Below are positions 21,807 to 30,758 of a stretch of 64,000 bases of DNA, piece by piece. Positions within the stretch are counted from its first letter, which is position 1; each line of letters begins with the position of its first letter. Made by a program: the position numbers and the translations under genes. The stretch is from Peptococcaceae bacterium (lineage in GTDB: Bacteria; Bacillota; Desulfotomaculia; Desulfotomaculales; JACDOK01), in contig JACDOK010000002.1 of the NCBI GenBank assembly GCA_017656185.1, forward strand, positions 115,703 through 179,702. Reading direction: 5' to 3'. The notes beneath the pieces are model-generated. The model was given only the letters and a program-made list of their open reading frames with translations, searched no databases and was not told the DNA's origin.

Positions 21807-23153
21807 TTGTACCGTCGGTTGTTGAGGGTCCGGCAGCGGAAAAACGGTATAACACTGCACCCGTTGGGATTGGCAATTTTTGTCGCATGTATTGTAATAT
21901 TGATAGGGTTTTGTTATGAAGCAAACCATACTGTTTGGGCAATTGAGGTGGATGGCTCCCGGGTGGCCCTGGTACCGGATGAAGAAACGGTGACAAAGGT
22001 TTTAGACCAACTGGAAGAGCAGTATGGAAACATAGAGCGCCAGCGATTACGTTTGATCCGCGTCCCTTACGAGAAAGAATTTGTTCTTACCCCGGAGGTT
22101 GCTCTGGCGGATAAACTGGCTATAGCCCTGGGTTGCGAGACCAGGGCGGTGGGTGTTAAGGTAAACGGCGATATAAAGTTTGTCCTGCCGGATCGTGCTA
22201 CGGCCCGGACCTTTTTAGAGGAAGTCAAGAAGGCGTACTGTGTCGAAGACGGAGCCGCAGCCAAGTTTTTGGACGATGTCGCTCTGGTCGACCTTAAAGT
22301 ACCGCGGGGAGAGGTCAGCAGTCTCGATCAGGCTCTAACCGTGGCTCTGAACAGAGAAGGCAGTTTTGAATATAAAATAAAAAACGGCGATACCCTCTGG
22401 GATATTGCCGCTAGGTACGACATTTCTATTGACGAAATCCTCTCCGCCAACCCCGGGCTGGATGAGAACGACATCCTGGGGGTCGGCGAAGTTCTCACCA
22501 TCAGCAAGAAACCCCCCGTTTTCACCGTCGCTACCTCGGCCACAGTTACTGTAGAAGAAGCTATTCCTTACCGCGTTAAAATCAGGCGTGACAGCAGTCT
22601 CCGGTTCGGTGTGCGCAAGGTGCTGGAACCCGGCGAACCCGGCCGGCGGGAGGTTACCTACCGGGTAGAGCGTCTCAACGGCAAGGTCGTGGAACGGGAA
22701 GAGATAGCTTCCAATGTGATAAAGTCTCCCAAAGATCAGGTTGAAGTGCGCGGGTCCCGGTTAATCGTCGCTTCGCGTAGCGGTGACGGCCAGCTTATCT
22801 GGCCGGTCAGGGGCCATATCACCTCCGGGTTCGGTATGCGCTGGGGTAAAATGCACCCGGCCATTGATATCGCTACTGCCTATGGTACGCCCGTGGCGGC
22901 GGCTGCCGCCGGTACCGTGGTGGAAGCCGGATGGGGTGGAGGATACGGCTGGTATGTTGAGATCGATCACGGCAGCGGAGTACATACCCGATATTGTCAT
23001 TTGTCGGCAGTAGGGGTAAAGGTTGGCCACACCGTGGAACGCGGGGAGTATATAGGGCGTGTCGGCACGTCCGGGAACAGTACGGGACCTCACCTGCATT
23101 TTGAAGTACGCAAGAATGGGACGCCGCTGAACCCTCTTATCTTCCTGCCATAA
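21807..23153 (+). CDS. Cell-wall peptidase with LysM, G5 and M23 domains
   Basis: About 448 residues. Order: basic N-terminus, one membrane anchor (LAIFVACIVILIGF), an unassigned extracellular region, LysM (YKIKNGDTLWDIAARYDISIDEI...), G5 domain (VTVEEAIPYRVKIRRDSSL to VEVRG) and C-terminal M23 metallopeptidase (HPAIDIATAYGTPV; HTRYCHLS; GPHLHFEV carry the zinc and catalytic His/Asp). It probably cleaves peptidoglycan crossbridges outside the membrane. TTG at 21807 is preferred: GGGAGGGG is six bases upstream, whereas the earlier in-frame GTG at 21756 has no SD. Confidence 0.9.
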   Translation: MYRRLLRVRQRKNGITLHPLGLAIFVACIVILIGFCYEANHTVWAIEVDGSRVALVPDEETVTKVLDQLEEQYGNIERQRLRLIRVPYEKEFVLTPEVALADKLAIALGCETRAVGVKVNGDIKFVLPDRATARTFLEEVKKAYCVEDGAAAKFLDDVALVDLKVPRGEVSSLDQALTVALNREGSFEYKIKNGDTLWDIAARYDISIDEILSANPGLDENDILGVGEVLTISKKPPVFTVATSATVTVEEAIPYRVKIRRDSSLRFGVRKVLEPGEPGRREVTYRVERLNGKVVEREEIASNVIKSPKDQVEVRGSRLIVASRSGDGQLIWPVRGHITSGFGMRWGKMHPAIDIATAYGTPVAAAAAGTVVEAGWGGGYGWYVEIDHGSGVHTRYCHLSAVGVKVGHTVERGEYIGRVGTSGNSTGPHLHFEVRKNGTPLNPLIFLP

Positions 23154-23246
23154 GTGTCTTCTCTTCGGACCCGCTTCTGCAACAGGGTCGTTGTTTACTT
23201 TATCAGTTAAGGACAGGATGTTATAATTATAGTCGGGTGATGTTCG

Positions 23247-23855
23247 ATGCGGAGACCGTTTCGTAAGAAGTGGCATAAAATCGCCTTTATCATTGTTACG
23301 GCTTGTATTGCACTGGGACTGGTTTTACCGAACTTGTGGACCGGAATGAGCATTTTTACGCCCCAACCTTCTCCGTCCGAAGCTATTGCGGAGAAGCAGG
23401 ATGCCCATGAGGAGCCGGACAGCGCGCAGGTTGACACGAGCCTGGAAGCGTTGGAAGCGCAGGCAGCCAGGTCCCCGGACGATGTAGGGACTCAGTTGAT
23501 GCTCGCAGCAGCTTATCGTGAGAGAGGACAAAGCGAAAAGGCAATTGCTGCTTATGAAAAAGTGCTGGCGCTTGACGAGGGGCATCAGGCAGCCCGGGTT
23601 AGCCTGGCTGAAATCTACTTGGGGATGGGGCGTTACGACGAGTGTATAGCCCAGTTGGATGTGTTGCTGCAGAATGATCCCGACCACCAGTTGGCGCACT
23701 ACTTATACGGACTTGCCCTTGGAACGGGAAAACAAGATTACCAGGGCGCCGTAGCGCACCTGCGGAAGTATGTGGAGCTAGCCCCCAACGGCCTTTATGT
23801 GCTTCAGGCGAAAACAATGATCTCGCAATGGCAGAAAATGCAAGCCGGTAGCTAG
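23247..23855 (+). CDS. Membrane-anchored TPR protein
   Basis: 202 residues. A basic N-terminus and one hydrophobic segment (IAFIIVTACIALGLVLPNLW, about 12-32) anchor the protein. Residues 70-200 contain at least three tetratricopeptide units (GTQLMLAAAYRERGQSEKAIAAYEKVLALDEGHQAARVSLAEIYLGMGRYDECIAQLDVLL...). TPR domains bind other proteins; the partner is unknown. It lies between two extracytoplasmic peptidases. Confidence 0.82.
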   Translation: MRRPFRKKWHKIAFIIVTACIALGLVLPNLWTGMSIFTPQPSPSEAIAEKQDAHEEPDSAQVDTSLEALEAQAARSPDDVGTQLMLAAAYRERGQSEKAIAAYEKVLALDEGHQAARVSLAEIYLGMGRYDECIAQLDVLLQNDPDHQLAHYLYGLALGTGKQDYQGAVAHLRKYVELAPNGLYVLQAKTMISQWQKMQAGS

Positions 23856-23945
23856 TGCCGGCTTTTAGTTATTTATCCCCGAAATTTCCACTATCCCGGC
23901 GTAAAATATGGCGGTATAATGAGAAAAGTGGTGGGGAGAGGAGAT

Positions 23946-24812
23946 ATGCTGCATTTGGGGAAAGTGGAAAAAGTCGTTCTTTGCCTTTTTTTGATCAGTT
24001 CGTTAATGTTGACAAAGTTTCCCGCTTTTGCCAGCATGTATATAAATCATGTCACGCGAGAAATTAATAAACGTAGCTGGTTATGGTATGCCAGGGGAAT
24101 GGACCGGGTTGCGGGGGAGCACTTTGCCGTACTTTACCCGTCCGGGCAGGCGGCAGCAGCGGAGCTGGTGCTTGATGCTGCCGAGCACTTCTACCCTTCC
24201 ATCGCGGGTGACTTTGGTAGTGAGGTTAAGGGGCTCACTCCCGTGGTGGTTTATGGCGATATGACGCGGTTAAACCGCAGCTTTGGATGGCCTGCCAACG
24301 CCGGGACGATGGGTGTTTACTGGGCAGGTACGATCCGGGTGCTGGCCCCTGATGCGTGGATCGCTGAAGAAGATGCTGCTTCCGTACGGGAAGTGTTTAT
24401 AAGTTCCGGCCCCATGGCGCATGAGATCACCCACCTGTTTGTTGATGAACTCACGCGCGGTAATTGCCCGCGATGGTTTAACGAGGGTGTGGCGCAATTT
24501 GAAGAATATTGTCTGACCGGTTTTAAATTTCAAGAACCGGAGTTTTTCAATCCGGATACGGCATATAGTTTAAACGAATTGGATGAGTTCGATGAACTTT
24601 CTGACCAGGATAAAGCGTATCACCAGGCTTTCAGTATGGTGTATTTTCTGGTTGAAAAATACGAGTGGGGGCAGGTGTTGCAGGTTTTGCACGGTCTGGG
24701 GCGGGCGCTTCGGTTTGATGAAGCCGTAAAGAACGCTTTGGGATTAAGTATTGATGAAGTTGACCGCGCTTGGCGGCAATATCTCCAGGAAAGGAACAAT
24801 GCCGGTGAATAA
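23946..24812 (+). CDS. Peptidase MA-like zinc metallohydrolase
   Basis: About 288 residues with an N-terminal signal peptide (VVLCLFLISSLMLTKFPAFA). The gluzincin motif HEITH (about residues 159-163) is followed by the third zinc ligand Glu in WFNEGVAQFEEY. This fits the peptidase MA-like family often found beside murA in Peptococcaceae. The substrate is unknown. ATG 23946 with GGGGAGAGGAG is chosen; the ATG at 23919 is the last part of a TATAAT sequence and lacks an SD. Confidence 0.82.
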   Translation: MLHLGKVEKVVLCLFLISSLMLTKFPAFASMYINHVTREINKRSWLWYARGMDRVAGEHFAVLYPSGQAAAAELVLDAAEHFYPSIAGDFGSEVKGLTPVVVYGDMTRLNRSFGWPANAGTMGVYWAGTIRVLAPDAWIAEEDAASVREVFISSGPMAHEITHLFVDELTRGNCPRWFNEGVAQFEEYCLTGFKFQEPEFFNPDTAYSLNELDEFDELSDQDKAYHQAFSMVYFLVEKYEWGQVLQVLHGLGRALRFDEAVKNALGLSIDEVDRAWRQYLQERNNAGE

Positions 24813-26112
24813 GCATATGAACTTGCCAATTAACAGCCCGGATGACAGGCCAGCACCGGAAAGCAGAATTGTCATCAACGGGGGGCGACCCCTCAGAGGC
24901 CGCGTCCGCATCGCCGGGGCGAAAAACGCCGCCTTGGCGGTGTTATCCGCCAGCATTTTGGCAGATAATGAAATTGTGCTGGAGAATATCCCCAACATCA
25001 GTGATGTACGGGCGATGTTGGAGATTATAAATTATTTGGGTGCGCGGAGTACCTGGCTGGGGCCGGATGTGGTTCGTATTTCGGGTGGTGCTCTTGTTCA
25101 GCGGGAGATACCGTACCGGTTGGCAAGAAAGCTCCGTGCTTCCAACCTTCTTCTCGGTCCCTGCCTGGCCCGCTTCGGGTCGGCGCGGATAGCGCTGCCG
25201 GGAGGATGCAATATTGGCAGCCGTCCGATGGACTTGCATTTTAAGGGGCTGGCCGGATTAGGGGCCGACCTCGGTATCGAAAAGGGCTTTATCAGAGGAA
25301 CTGCGAAGCGTCTCCGGGGTAACAGGATCTACCTTGACTTTCCCAGTGTCGGCGCTACCGAGAACATTATGATGGCGGCCGTACTGGCCGAAGGCCAGAC
25401 GATTATTGAAAACGTGGCCAAGGAGCCCGAAGTCGTGGATTTGGCCAACTTTCTTAATAATATGGGCGCCAGGATACGGGGTGCGGGTACCGATATCATC
25501 AAGATTGAAGGTATAAAGTCGCTGGGTGGACGGGTGCGTTACGCCATTATTCCCGACCGTATCGAGGCCGGGACGTATGCCGTTGCCGCCGCCGCTACTG
25601 GAGGCGATGTCACGCTGGAGAATGTCATCCCACCTCATTTTGAACCTCTTAATGCGAAGCTGCGGGAAGCCAATGTAAAGGTGGAGGAGGGGGAAGATAC
25701 GCTTCGGGTAAGCGCTCCGGAACCATTACAGCCGGTCAACATTAAGACCATGCCTTATCCCGGTTTTGCGACGGACATGCAGTCGCAAATGATGAGCTTG
25801 TTATGTACCGTGCCCGGAACCAGTGTTATTGTCGAAAATATATTCGAAAACCGCTTCCAGGTGGCGGAAGAACTGCGGCGTATGGGCGCCCGTATCAAGG
25901 TTGAAGGCCGGGTTGCCGTTGTGGAAGGTGTTCCGCGGCTGCAGGGGGCACAGGTTAAGGCGACCGATTTACGTGCCGGGGCGGCGCTGGTTATTGCGGG
26001 ATTGATGGCGGAAGGCCAAACCCAGATCTGCAATGCGTACTTTATCGACCGGGGCTACAAAAACCTGGAACGCAAGCTTAAGTCTTTGGGTGCGGAGATT
26101 GATCGCATTTGA
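24799..26112 (+). CDS. murA: UDP-N-acetylglucosamine 1-carboxyvinyltransferase
   Basis: Transfers enolpyruvate from PEP to UDP-GlcNAc, the first committed step of peptidoglycan synthesis. 437 residues. The GAKNAALA N-terminal motif and the catalytic Cys (about 137) in PGGCNIGSRPMDLH are present, so the fosfomycin target residue is retained. The ATG overlaps the preceding gene by 14 bases behind AGGAAAGG. The N-terminus is about 20 residues longer than typical MurA. Confidence 0.96.
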   Translation: MPVNKHMNLPINSPDDRPAPESRIVINGGRPLRGRVRIAGAKNAALAVLSASILADNEIVLENIPNISDVRAMLEIINYLGARSTWLGPDVVRISGGALVQREIPYRLARKLRASNLLLGPCLARFGSARIALPGGCNIGSRPMDLHFKGLAGLGADLGIEKGFIRGTAKRLRGNRIYLDFPSVGATENIMMAAVLAEGQTIIENVAKEPEVVDLANFLNNMGARIRGAGTDIIKIEGIKSLGGRVRYAIIPDRIEAGTYAVAAAATGGDVTLENVIPPHFEPLNAKLREANVKVEEGEDTLRVSAPEPLQPVNIKTMPYPGFATDMQSQMMSLLCTVPGTSVIVENIFENRFQVAEELRRMGARIKVEGRVAVVEGVPRLQGAQVKATDLRAGAALVIAGLMAEGQTQICNAYFIDRGYKNLERKLKSLGAEIDRI

Positions 26113-26591
26113 TTCACCTGCACATTCTGGCGGTAGGGCGTATTAAGGAGCGTTATCTGGTTGACGGTATCCGTGAGTATCAACGGCGCCTGCGGCCTTA
26201 TGCGCGTGTAAATGTTACCGAAGTGGCCGATTGCCCGTTTTCGCCCTGGCCGTCGGCACAGGAGCGCCAAAATGTGTTGGCTGCTGAGGCAGCAGCGCTG
26301 CAAAAGCACCTGTCTGGGGGAACCAGGCTGGTCGCTTTTGACCGCCGGGGAAGAGCCGTTTCCTCGGAAGAGTTTGCCGCCTTGTTGGCCGATGCGGCGT
26401 TGTACGGGCAAAGCCATGTTACATTCCTTATCGGCGGCGCCCTTGGTCTGGACCCCTCTTTGCTACGTGCGGCCGATGATGTGCTGTCGTTTTCAAGGCT
26501 TACGTTTCCTCATCAGATGTTTCGCTTAATCCTGTTTGAGCAAGTGTATCGTGCTTGCAAAATTAACAAGCGCGAGCCCTATCATTGGTAG
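26109..26591 (+). CDS. rlmH: 23S rRNA (pseudouridine1915-N3)-methyltransferase
   Basis: SPOUT methyltransferase, 160 residues, modifying pseudouridine 1915 in helix 69. The LIHLHILAVGRIKERYL start, the FLIGGALGLD knot loop and the C-terminal SFSRLTFPHQMFRLILFEQVYRA...HW are diagnostic. TTG start overlaps the murA stop codon by three bases. Confidence 0.96.
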   Translation: MIHLHILAVGRIKERYLVDGIREYQRRLRPYARVNVTEVADCPFSPWPSAQERQNVLAAEAAALQKHLSGGTRLVAFDRRGRAVSSEEFAALLADAALYGQSHVTFLIGGALGLDPSLLRAADDVLSFSRLTFPHQMFRLILFEQVYRACKINKREPYHW

Positions 26592-26876
26592 AGATTTTGT
26601 GAAAAAAGTTGATATTCACAAGCAGGAATATTAGCAAATGTACCGAATAAACCATTTAGTGAGGATAAAAAAGCTTAAAGATATTTACGGCTGAGGAGGG
26701 GGGAATTTCTTCATTTTTTTCCTTGTCCGGCCGGGAATAACACCTATAAGCAACCGTGATAACGATTGGTGACCCCTTGAACCGTTTGGCCTCGGCGGAT
26801 GAGAGGGGTATATGTTCCTGCCCTGATTGATCCAATCACCCACCTGACCCGGCCGCAGGCTTAAAGACCAAGTTTT
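26592..26876. other. Intergenic DNA upstream of dsrA
   Basis: No gene seen. The first third holds a ~55-base segment (26600-26655) related to one at 30059-30116: AAAAAAGTTG, then GAATAT and CGAATA exactly 12 bases apart. The dsrA promoter follows at 26883. Confidence 0.5.
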
Positions 26877-26877
26877 G

Positions 26878-26911
26878 TCTAGTTGACAGACTAGATGGGA
26901 CGTGCTACCCT
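26878..26911 (+). promoter_or_regulatory. dsrA promoter with a palindromic operator-like site
   Basis: TTGACA (26883-26888), 17 bases, TACCCT (26906-26911). The inverted repeat TCTAGT-TGACAG-ACTAGA (26878-26895) is centred on the -35 box. A regulator bound there would block RNA polymerase. The binding protein is unknown. Confidence 0.6.
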
Positions 26912-26948
26912 ACAGGCAGCCAAAAATTAAAGTGGAGGTGACTTTTTC

Positions 26949-28130
26949 ATGGCTGATATCAAGACTCCTCTCTTGGATGAGCTCGAAAAGGGGCCTTGGA
27001 TGAGCTTTGTCACCCAGTTGAAAGAGCTCGCCAAGAAGAAGCCGATGGTCAGAGATGTCCTCGGTCTTTTGGAGACCTCGTATGAAGAAAAAAGAGGACA
27101 CTGGAAGCATGGCGGTATCGTCGGCGTGCAGGGTTATGGCGGTGGCGTTATTGGTCGTTACACCGACATTCCCGACAAGTTCCCCGAAGTAACCGAGTTC
27201 CACACAATGCGTATCAACCAGCCCAGCGGTTGGTTTTACACCACTGATGCTCTGCGTCAACTCTGTGACCTCTGGGATAAGTGGGGCAGTGGTTTGACCA
27301 ACTTCCACGGATCGACCGGTGACATCATTCTCCTGGGTACTACTACTGAGAACCTGCAGCCGGCCTTTGACGAGTTCAGCGAAGCCGGTTGGGACCTGGG
27401 CGGTTCCGGTTCCGACCTGCGGACCCCGAGCTGCTGCTGCGGTCCCGCTCGTTGTGAGTATGCCTGCATTGACACCCTGGACATCTGCTACGAACTAACG
27501 ATGGCGTACCAGGACGAGCTGCACCGTCCGATGTGGCCGTACAAGTTCAAGATTAAGATCTCCGGTTGCGCCAACGACTGCGTGGCGGCGATCGCGCGTG
27601 CCGACCTGTCCATCATCGGTACCTGGAGAGACGCTATGAAGGTTGACTCGGCCAAGGTTAAGGAATACGCCGATGCCGGTATGGACATCCAGGCTGAAGT
27701 GGTCGAAAAGTGCCCGACCGATGCCTGCAGCTGGGACGGCAGCGAGTTCAAGGTCAACAACGAAGACTGCGTGCGCTGCATGCACTGCATCAACAAGATG
27801 CCCAAGGCTCTGCGTCCCGGTGATGACAGGGGTGCGACCATCCTGATCGGCGGTAAGGCTACGATTCTGCAGTCGGCCTTCCTGTCGTGGGTTATCGTAC
27901 CCTTTATGAAGATGGAGCCGCCGTATGACGAAATCAAAGAGCTGCTCGAGAACATCTGGGAATGGTGGGACGAGCACGGCAAGATGAGAGAGCGTGTCGG
28001 CGAGCTTATTTACCGCCTGGGCATGAGAAACTTCCTGAAAGCAGTCGGGCTGGAGCCCGTTCCGCAGATGGTTTACCAGCCGCGTGCTAACCCGTACTTC
28101 TTCTGGTGGCCGGAAGAAGTCGAGGACTAA
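26949..28130 (+). CDS. dsrA: Dissimilatory sulfite reductase, alpha subunit
   Basis: Catalytic-core subunit of the siroheme/[4Fe-4S] enzyme that reduces sulfite in anaerobic respiration. 393 residues. Siroheme-cluster Cys lie in [13 protein letters not shown] (about 162-173) and SGCANDC (207, 211). A ferredoxin insert carries Cys at about 255, 274, 277 and 280 ([10 protein letters not shown]). SD GTGGAGGTGA precedes the ATG. dsrB follows after about 75 bases. Confidence 0.98.
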   Translation: MADIKTPLLDELEKGPWMSFVTQLKELAKKKPMVRDVLGLLETSYEEKRGHWKHGGIVGVQGYGGGVIGRYTDIPDKFPEVTEFHTMRINQPSGWFYTTDALRQLCDLWDKWGSGLTNFHGSTGDIILLGTTTENLQPAFDEFSEAGWDLGGSGSDLRTPSCCCGPARCEYACIDTLDICYELTMAYQDELHRPMWPYKFKIKISGCANDCVAAIARADLSIIGTWRDAMKVDSAKVKEYADAGMDIQAEVVEKCPTDACSWDGSEFKVNNEDCVRCMHCINKMPKALRPGDDRGATILIGGKATILQSAFLSWVIVPFMKMEPPYDEIKELLENIWEWWDEHGKMRERVGELIYRLGMRNFLKAVGLEPVPQMVYQPRANPYFFWWPEEVED

Positions 28131-28204
28131 GCAACCAGCCGGGAAGTATTTGCCGGAAACGGTATATAAATTGAAAATCCGTGCCGAAAGGAGAGGTGAA
28201 CTAC

Positions 28205-29263
28205 ATGGCCAAGACCGATATTGGCCCTCCACACTATAGTAAGTTCCTGCCTCCTATTATTAAGGAGAACTACGGCAAGTGGGCGTATCACGAAATCGTA
28301 AAGCCCGGTGTTCTTAAGCACGTTTCCGAGAGCGGGGCTGAACTTTATAGTGTAAGAGTAGGTTCCTGCCGCCTGGCCAGCGTTGATTTTATCCGCCAGG
28401 TCTGTGAAATCGCCGACAAGTACAGTGACGGGTACCTGCGCTGGACCAGCCGTCACAACATCGAGTTCTTGCTGAGCGATGCCAGCAAGGTGGACCCGCT
28501 GATTGCGGAACTCAAGGAGAAGGGCTTTAACGTCGGAGGTACTGGTAATGCCCTCACTAACATTATCCATACCCAGGGCTGGGTGCACTGCCACTCGGCG
28601 GCCACCGACGCTTCCGGTATCGTAAAGGCCGTTATGGATGAGCTTTACGAGCACTTTGAGAACATGGACCTGCCGGCCAAGCTGAAGATCTCATTGGCCT
28701 GCTGCTTGAACATGTGCGGTGCCGTACACTGCTCGGACATCGCGATCCTGGGTATCCACCGGAAACCTCCGAAAATTGACGACGAAAACGTCAATAAGAT
28801 GTGCGAGATCCCGACTGTTATCGCCAGCTGCCCGACGGCGGCCATTAAGCCGAACCCGAAGGCCAAGAGCGTTACCGTTAATGAAGAGCGCTGCATGTAC
28901 TGCGGTAACTGCTTTACGATGTGCCCGGCAATGCCGATTGCCGATCCCAAGAATGACGGTGTGGCCTTGCTGATCGGCGGTAAGGTGTCGAACGCCAGAA
29001 CGGCTCCGATGTTCTCCCGTTTGGCTGTTCCGTACCTGCCGAACAACCCGCCGCGTTGGCCGGAAGTTACCGGGACGATCAAGAAGATCGTGGACCTTTG
29101 GATTGCCAACGCCCGGAAGGGTGAAAGAGTCGGCGAGTGGATCAACCGGATCGGCTGGGAGAAATTCTTCGAAATGGCCGAAATTCCGTTCACTGATAAG
29201 CACATCGACGACTTCATCTTCTCCGTGCCGACGTTCCGGACTACCACTAACTTCAAGTGGTAA
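28205..29263 (+). CDS. dsrB: Dissimilatory sulfite reductase, beta subunit
   Basis: Partner of DsrA in the alpha2beta2 core, 352 residues. The motifs [35 protein letters not shown] and [14 protein letters not shown] belong to the sulfite/siroheme part. The ferredoxin domain [11 protein letters not shown] has Cys at about 230, 233, 236 and 240. ATG 28205 behind AGGAGAGGTG is chosen over an upstream in-frame ATG. Confidence 0.98.
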   Translation: MAKTDIGPPHYSKFLPPIIKENYGKWAYHEIVKPGVLKHVSESGAELYSVRVGSCRLASVDFIRQVCEIADKYSDGYLRWTSRHNIEFLLSDASKVDPLIAELKEKGFNVGGTGNALTNIIHTQGWVHCHSAATDASGIVKAVMDELYEHFENMDLPAKLKISLACCLNMCGAVHCSDIAILGIHRKPPKIDDENVNKMCEIPTVIASCPTAAIKPNPKAKSVTVNEERCMYCGNCFTMCPAMPIADPKNDGVALLIGGKVSNARTAPMFSRLAVPYLPNNPPRWPEVTGTIKKIVDLWIANARKGERVGEWINRIGWEKFFEMAEIPFTDKHIDDFIFSVPTFRTTTNFKW

Positions 29264-29302
29264 TGCCGCTGTTGGCAGCGGCCATTGAGTGGAGGTGACG
29301 AC

Positions 29303-29494
29303 TTGAGCGAAGAGCTAAAAGCCCAGATTGTCGAGTATTTGAAGAAGAAGGGTAAGTCCAAGACCAAGGACATCGCCAAGGGTCTTGGTGTAAAAAAGAA
29401 AGAAGTCGACACTATTGTTAAGGAGATGGCGAAGGCCGGCGAAGTAGAGTTCCTGTATATCGGGACCTCTTACGTCCAGCTGGTTGAGAAGTAA
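29303..29494 (+). CDS. dsrD: DsrD, sulfite reductase-associated winged-helix protein
   Basis: 63 residues from a TTG start (SD GGAGGTGA). The sequence (EELKAQIVEYLKKKGKSKTKDIAKGLGVKKKEVDTIVKEMAKAGEVEFLY) is the DsrD winged-helix fold, always encoded beside dsrAB in sulfate reducers. Reported work indicates DsrD stimulates sulfite reduction by DsrAB rather than regulating DNA. It is shorter than the usual 75-80 residues. Confidence 0.95.
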   Translation: MSEELKAQIVEYLKKKGKSKTKDIAKGLGVKKKEVDTIVKEMAKAGEVEFLYIGTSYVQLVEK

Positions 29495-29514
29495 AATCTC
29501 GGACCGGTGATTGT

Positions 29515-29559
29515 AGGGGCCGTCGCGGGAGCGAAACCTGCGGGGGCCCTTTGTTTTTT
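29515..29559 (+). terminator. Terminator after dsrABD
   Basis: GC-rich hairpin (AGGGGCC...CGCGGG, loop AGCGAAA, CCTGCG...GGCCCT) followed by TTTGTTTTTT. It separates dsrABD from the next gene. Confidence 0.85.
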
Positions 29560-29615
29560 CAAGTATGGCCTGCCGGCGATTATTGTATACTAGGGTTAAC
29601 CGGAGGTGACTTGCG

Positions 29616-30044
29616 ATGGGTACCGGCACAGGGATGGAGTTGGGGTTTGACGACAGCGGGCGCCTGTTATGGTCCGACACGCAGCGGGTCGGCGAAGTAC
29701 GGGAGCTGGTAATTTGGCGGCTTCAAAAGTGGATTAATCTCGCCAAAGGGGCGACCGGGGAAAAGCGCGAGCGGTACCTGGGATGTATGTTTAAGATCAG
29801 TGATGTTCTGGATTGTTTTCAGGATGGCAGGCTGCACATTAAGGACCGGAGAGTGGCTGACACCTTGCTGGCGATGATAGAATGGTATGTCGATTTCCTG
29901 GTAAGAAAATACCGGGCCATGCCCGGCAATACGGGTGGGGTTAACCCTTACGCGCAGCCGATGCTGGCTGCCATCAGGTACTATTTCGGCCTGCACGACT
30001 TGCTTTGCGACCGTTATGAGCGCCTGCCTCGACAATCCTCCTAA
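29616..30044 (+). CDS. Conserved-looking protein of unknown function within the dsr region
   Basis: 142 residues, no family recognised. Behind a perfect SD (CGGAGGTGAC, six bases before ATG) and right after the dsrABD terminator, with a TATACT-like -10 at about 29586. The predicted protein is mostly helical and charged, with amphipathic stretches (VRELVIWRLQKWINLAKGA; VADTLLAMIEWYVDFLVRKYRA). It has only three Cys in no metal-binding pattern, and no signal peptide or membrane span. It may be a soluble helper of the sulfite-reduction system, but only location suggests that. Confidence 0.75.
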   Translation: MGTGTGMELGFDDSGRLLWSDTQRVGEVRELVIWRLQKWINLAKGATGEKRERYLGCMFKISDVLDCFQDGRLHIKDRRVADTLLAMIEWYVDFLVRKYRAMPGNTGGVNPYAQPMLAAIRYYFGLHDLLCDRYERLPRQSS

Positions 30045-30129
30045 AGATGTGTTTGCTAGCAAAAAAAGTTGGTTTCTGTGAGAAGGAATATCGGCGGCTA
30101 TAACGAATAGACATTAAGAGGCAGTAGCC

Positions 30130-30360
30130 CGTAACACGTTTTAGCGTCGCACGACAGGGAAGCGGGAAGATCCCCACTTATTTGAGTGATGGCCGTGCGG
30201 TTAGGGATACGTGTTGGGGTTAATGGTGGGCTGTTTGGTTTAGGGTGGCACGTAGGACAGACATTTAATGACGTGAAGGGTAAAACACAGGGTTGTGCCT
30301 GTGCTGTTCTCCTTATGCCCAATTTTAGGATATTGGCAACACGGCATAAAACGTGTTACG
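30130..30360. repeat. Block bounded by perfect 14-bp inverted repeats
   Basis: CGTAACACGTTTTA (30130-30143) and its exact reverse complement TAAAACGTGTTACG (30347-30360) bound 203 bases with no convincing gene. It could be a MITE-like element or a pair of operator sites that allow looping upstream of the ferredoxin gene. Confidence 0.6.
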
Positions 30361-30448
30361 TACCTGTCAATCAGTTGCTTCACAAGTTAAAGAACTGGCT
30401 GGCATAAACAAAAGTAAATCGAAGGTAAAGGGTAAGGAGGTTTTTGTT

Positions 30449-30634
30449 ATGTTCCTGGTTCAAATTGATGAGGAAAAGTGCGAAGGTTGCGGCGAATGCG
30501 TGGAAGCCTGCCCTGCTTCCATTCTGGAACTGGTAGACGGCAAAGCCACAGTAACCGACGCCACCGAATGCCTCGGCTGTGAAACCTGTGTTACCGTTTG
30601 CACTACTGGTGCTGTTACTTTGCAAGAAATGTAG
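30449..30634 (+). CDS. 2x[4Fe-4S] ferredoxin of the dsr region
   Basis: 61-residue bacterial ferredoxin with two cluster motifs, CEGCGECVEACP (first) and CLGCETCVTVC (second). Start ATG has SD TAAGGAGG. It precedes dsrMK by 125 bases, so it probably donates electrons to DsrAB or links it to DsrMK. The specific partner is inferred from position. Confidence 0.93.
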   Translation: MFLVQIDEEKCEGCGECVEACPASILELVDGKATVTDATECLGCETCVTVCTTGAVTLQEM

Positions 30635-30758
30635 CTTTCGGTATTCGCATAGGGGGTGTCCGGGTTCACGAACAGGTGAGCCCGGACCGCCTGGCGGCTT
30701 CCCGGCGGCTGTTGCCGTTATTGTGGTAGCATCTTTAATTTAAGGGAGGTGTAAGCAC

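Noticed and set aside
23919..23921. ATG at 23919 as start of the MA-like peptidase
   Set aside because: It is part of a TATAAT-like -10 sequence and has no SD; ATG 23946 has a good one.
30186..30407. 73-codon forward frame between the unknown dsr-region gene and ferredoxin
   Set aside because: No SD, Gly/Leu-rich low-information sequence, and it runs across the right-hand 14-bp inverted repeat.
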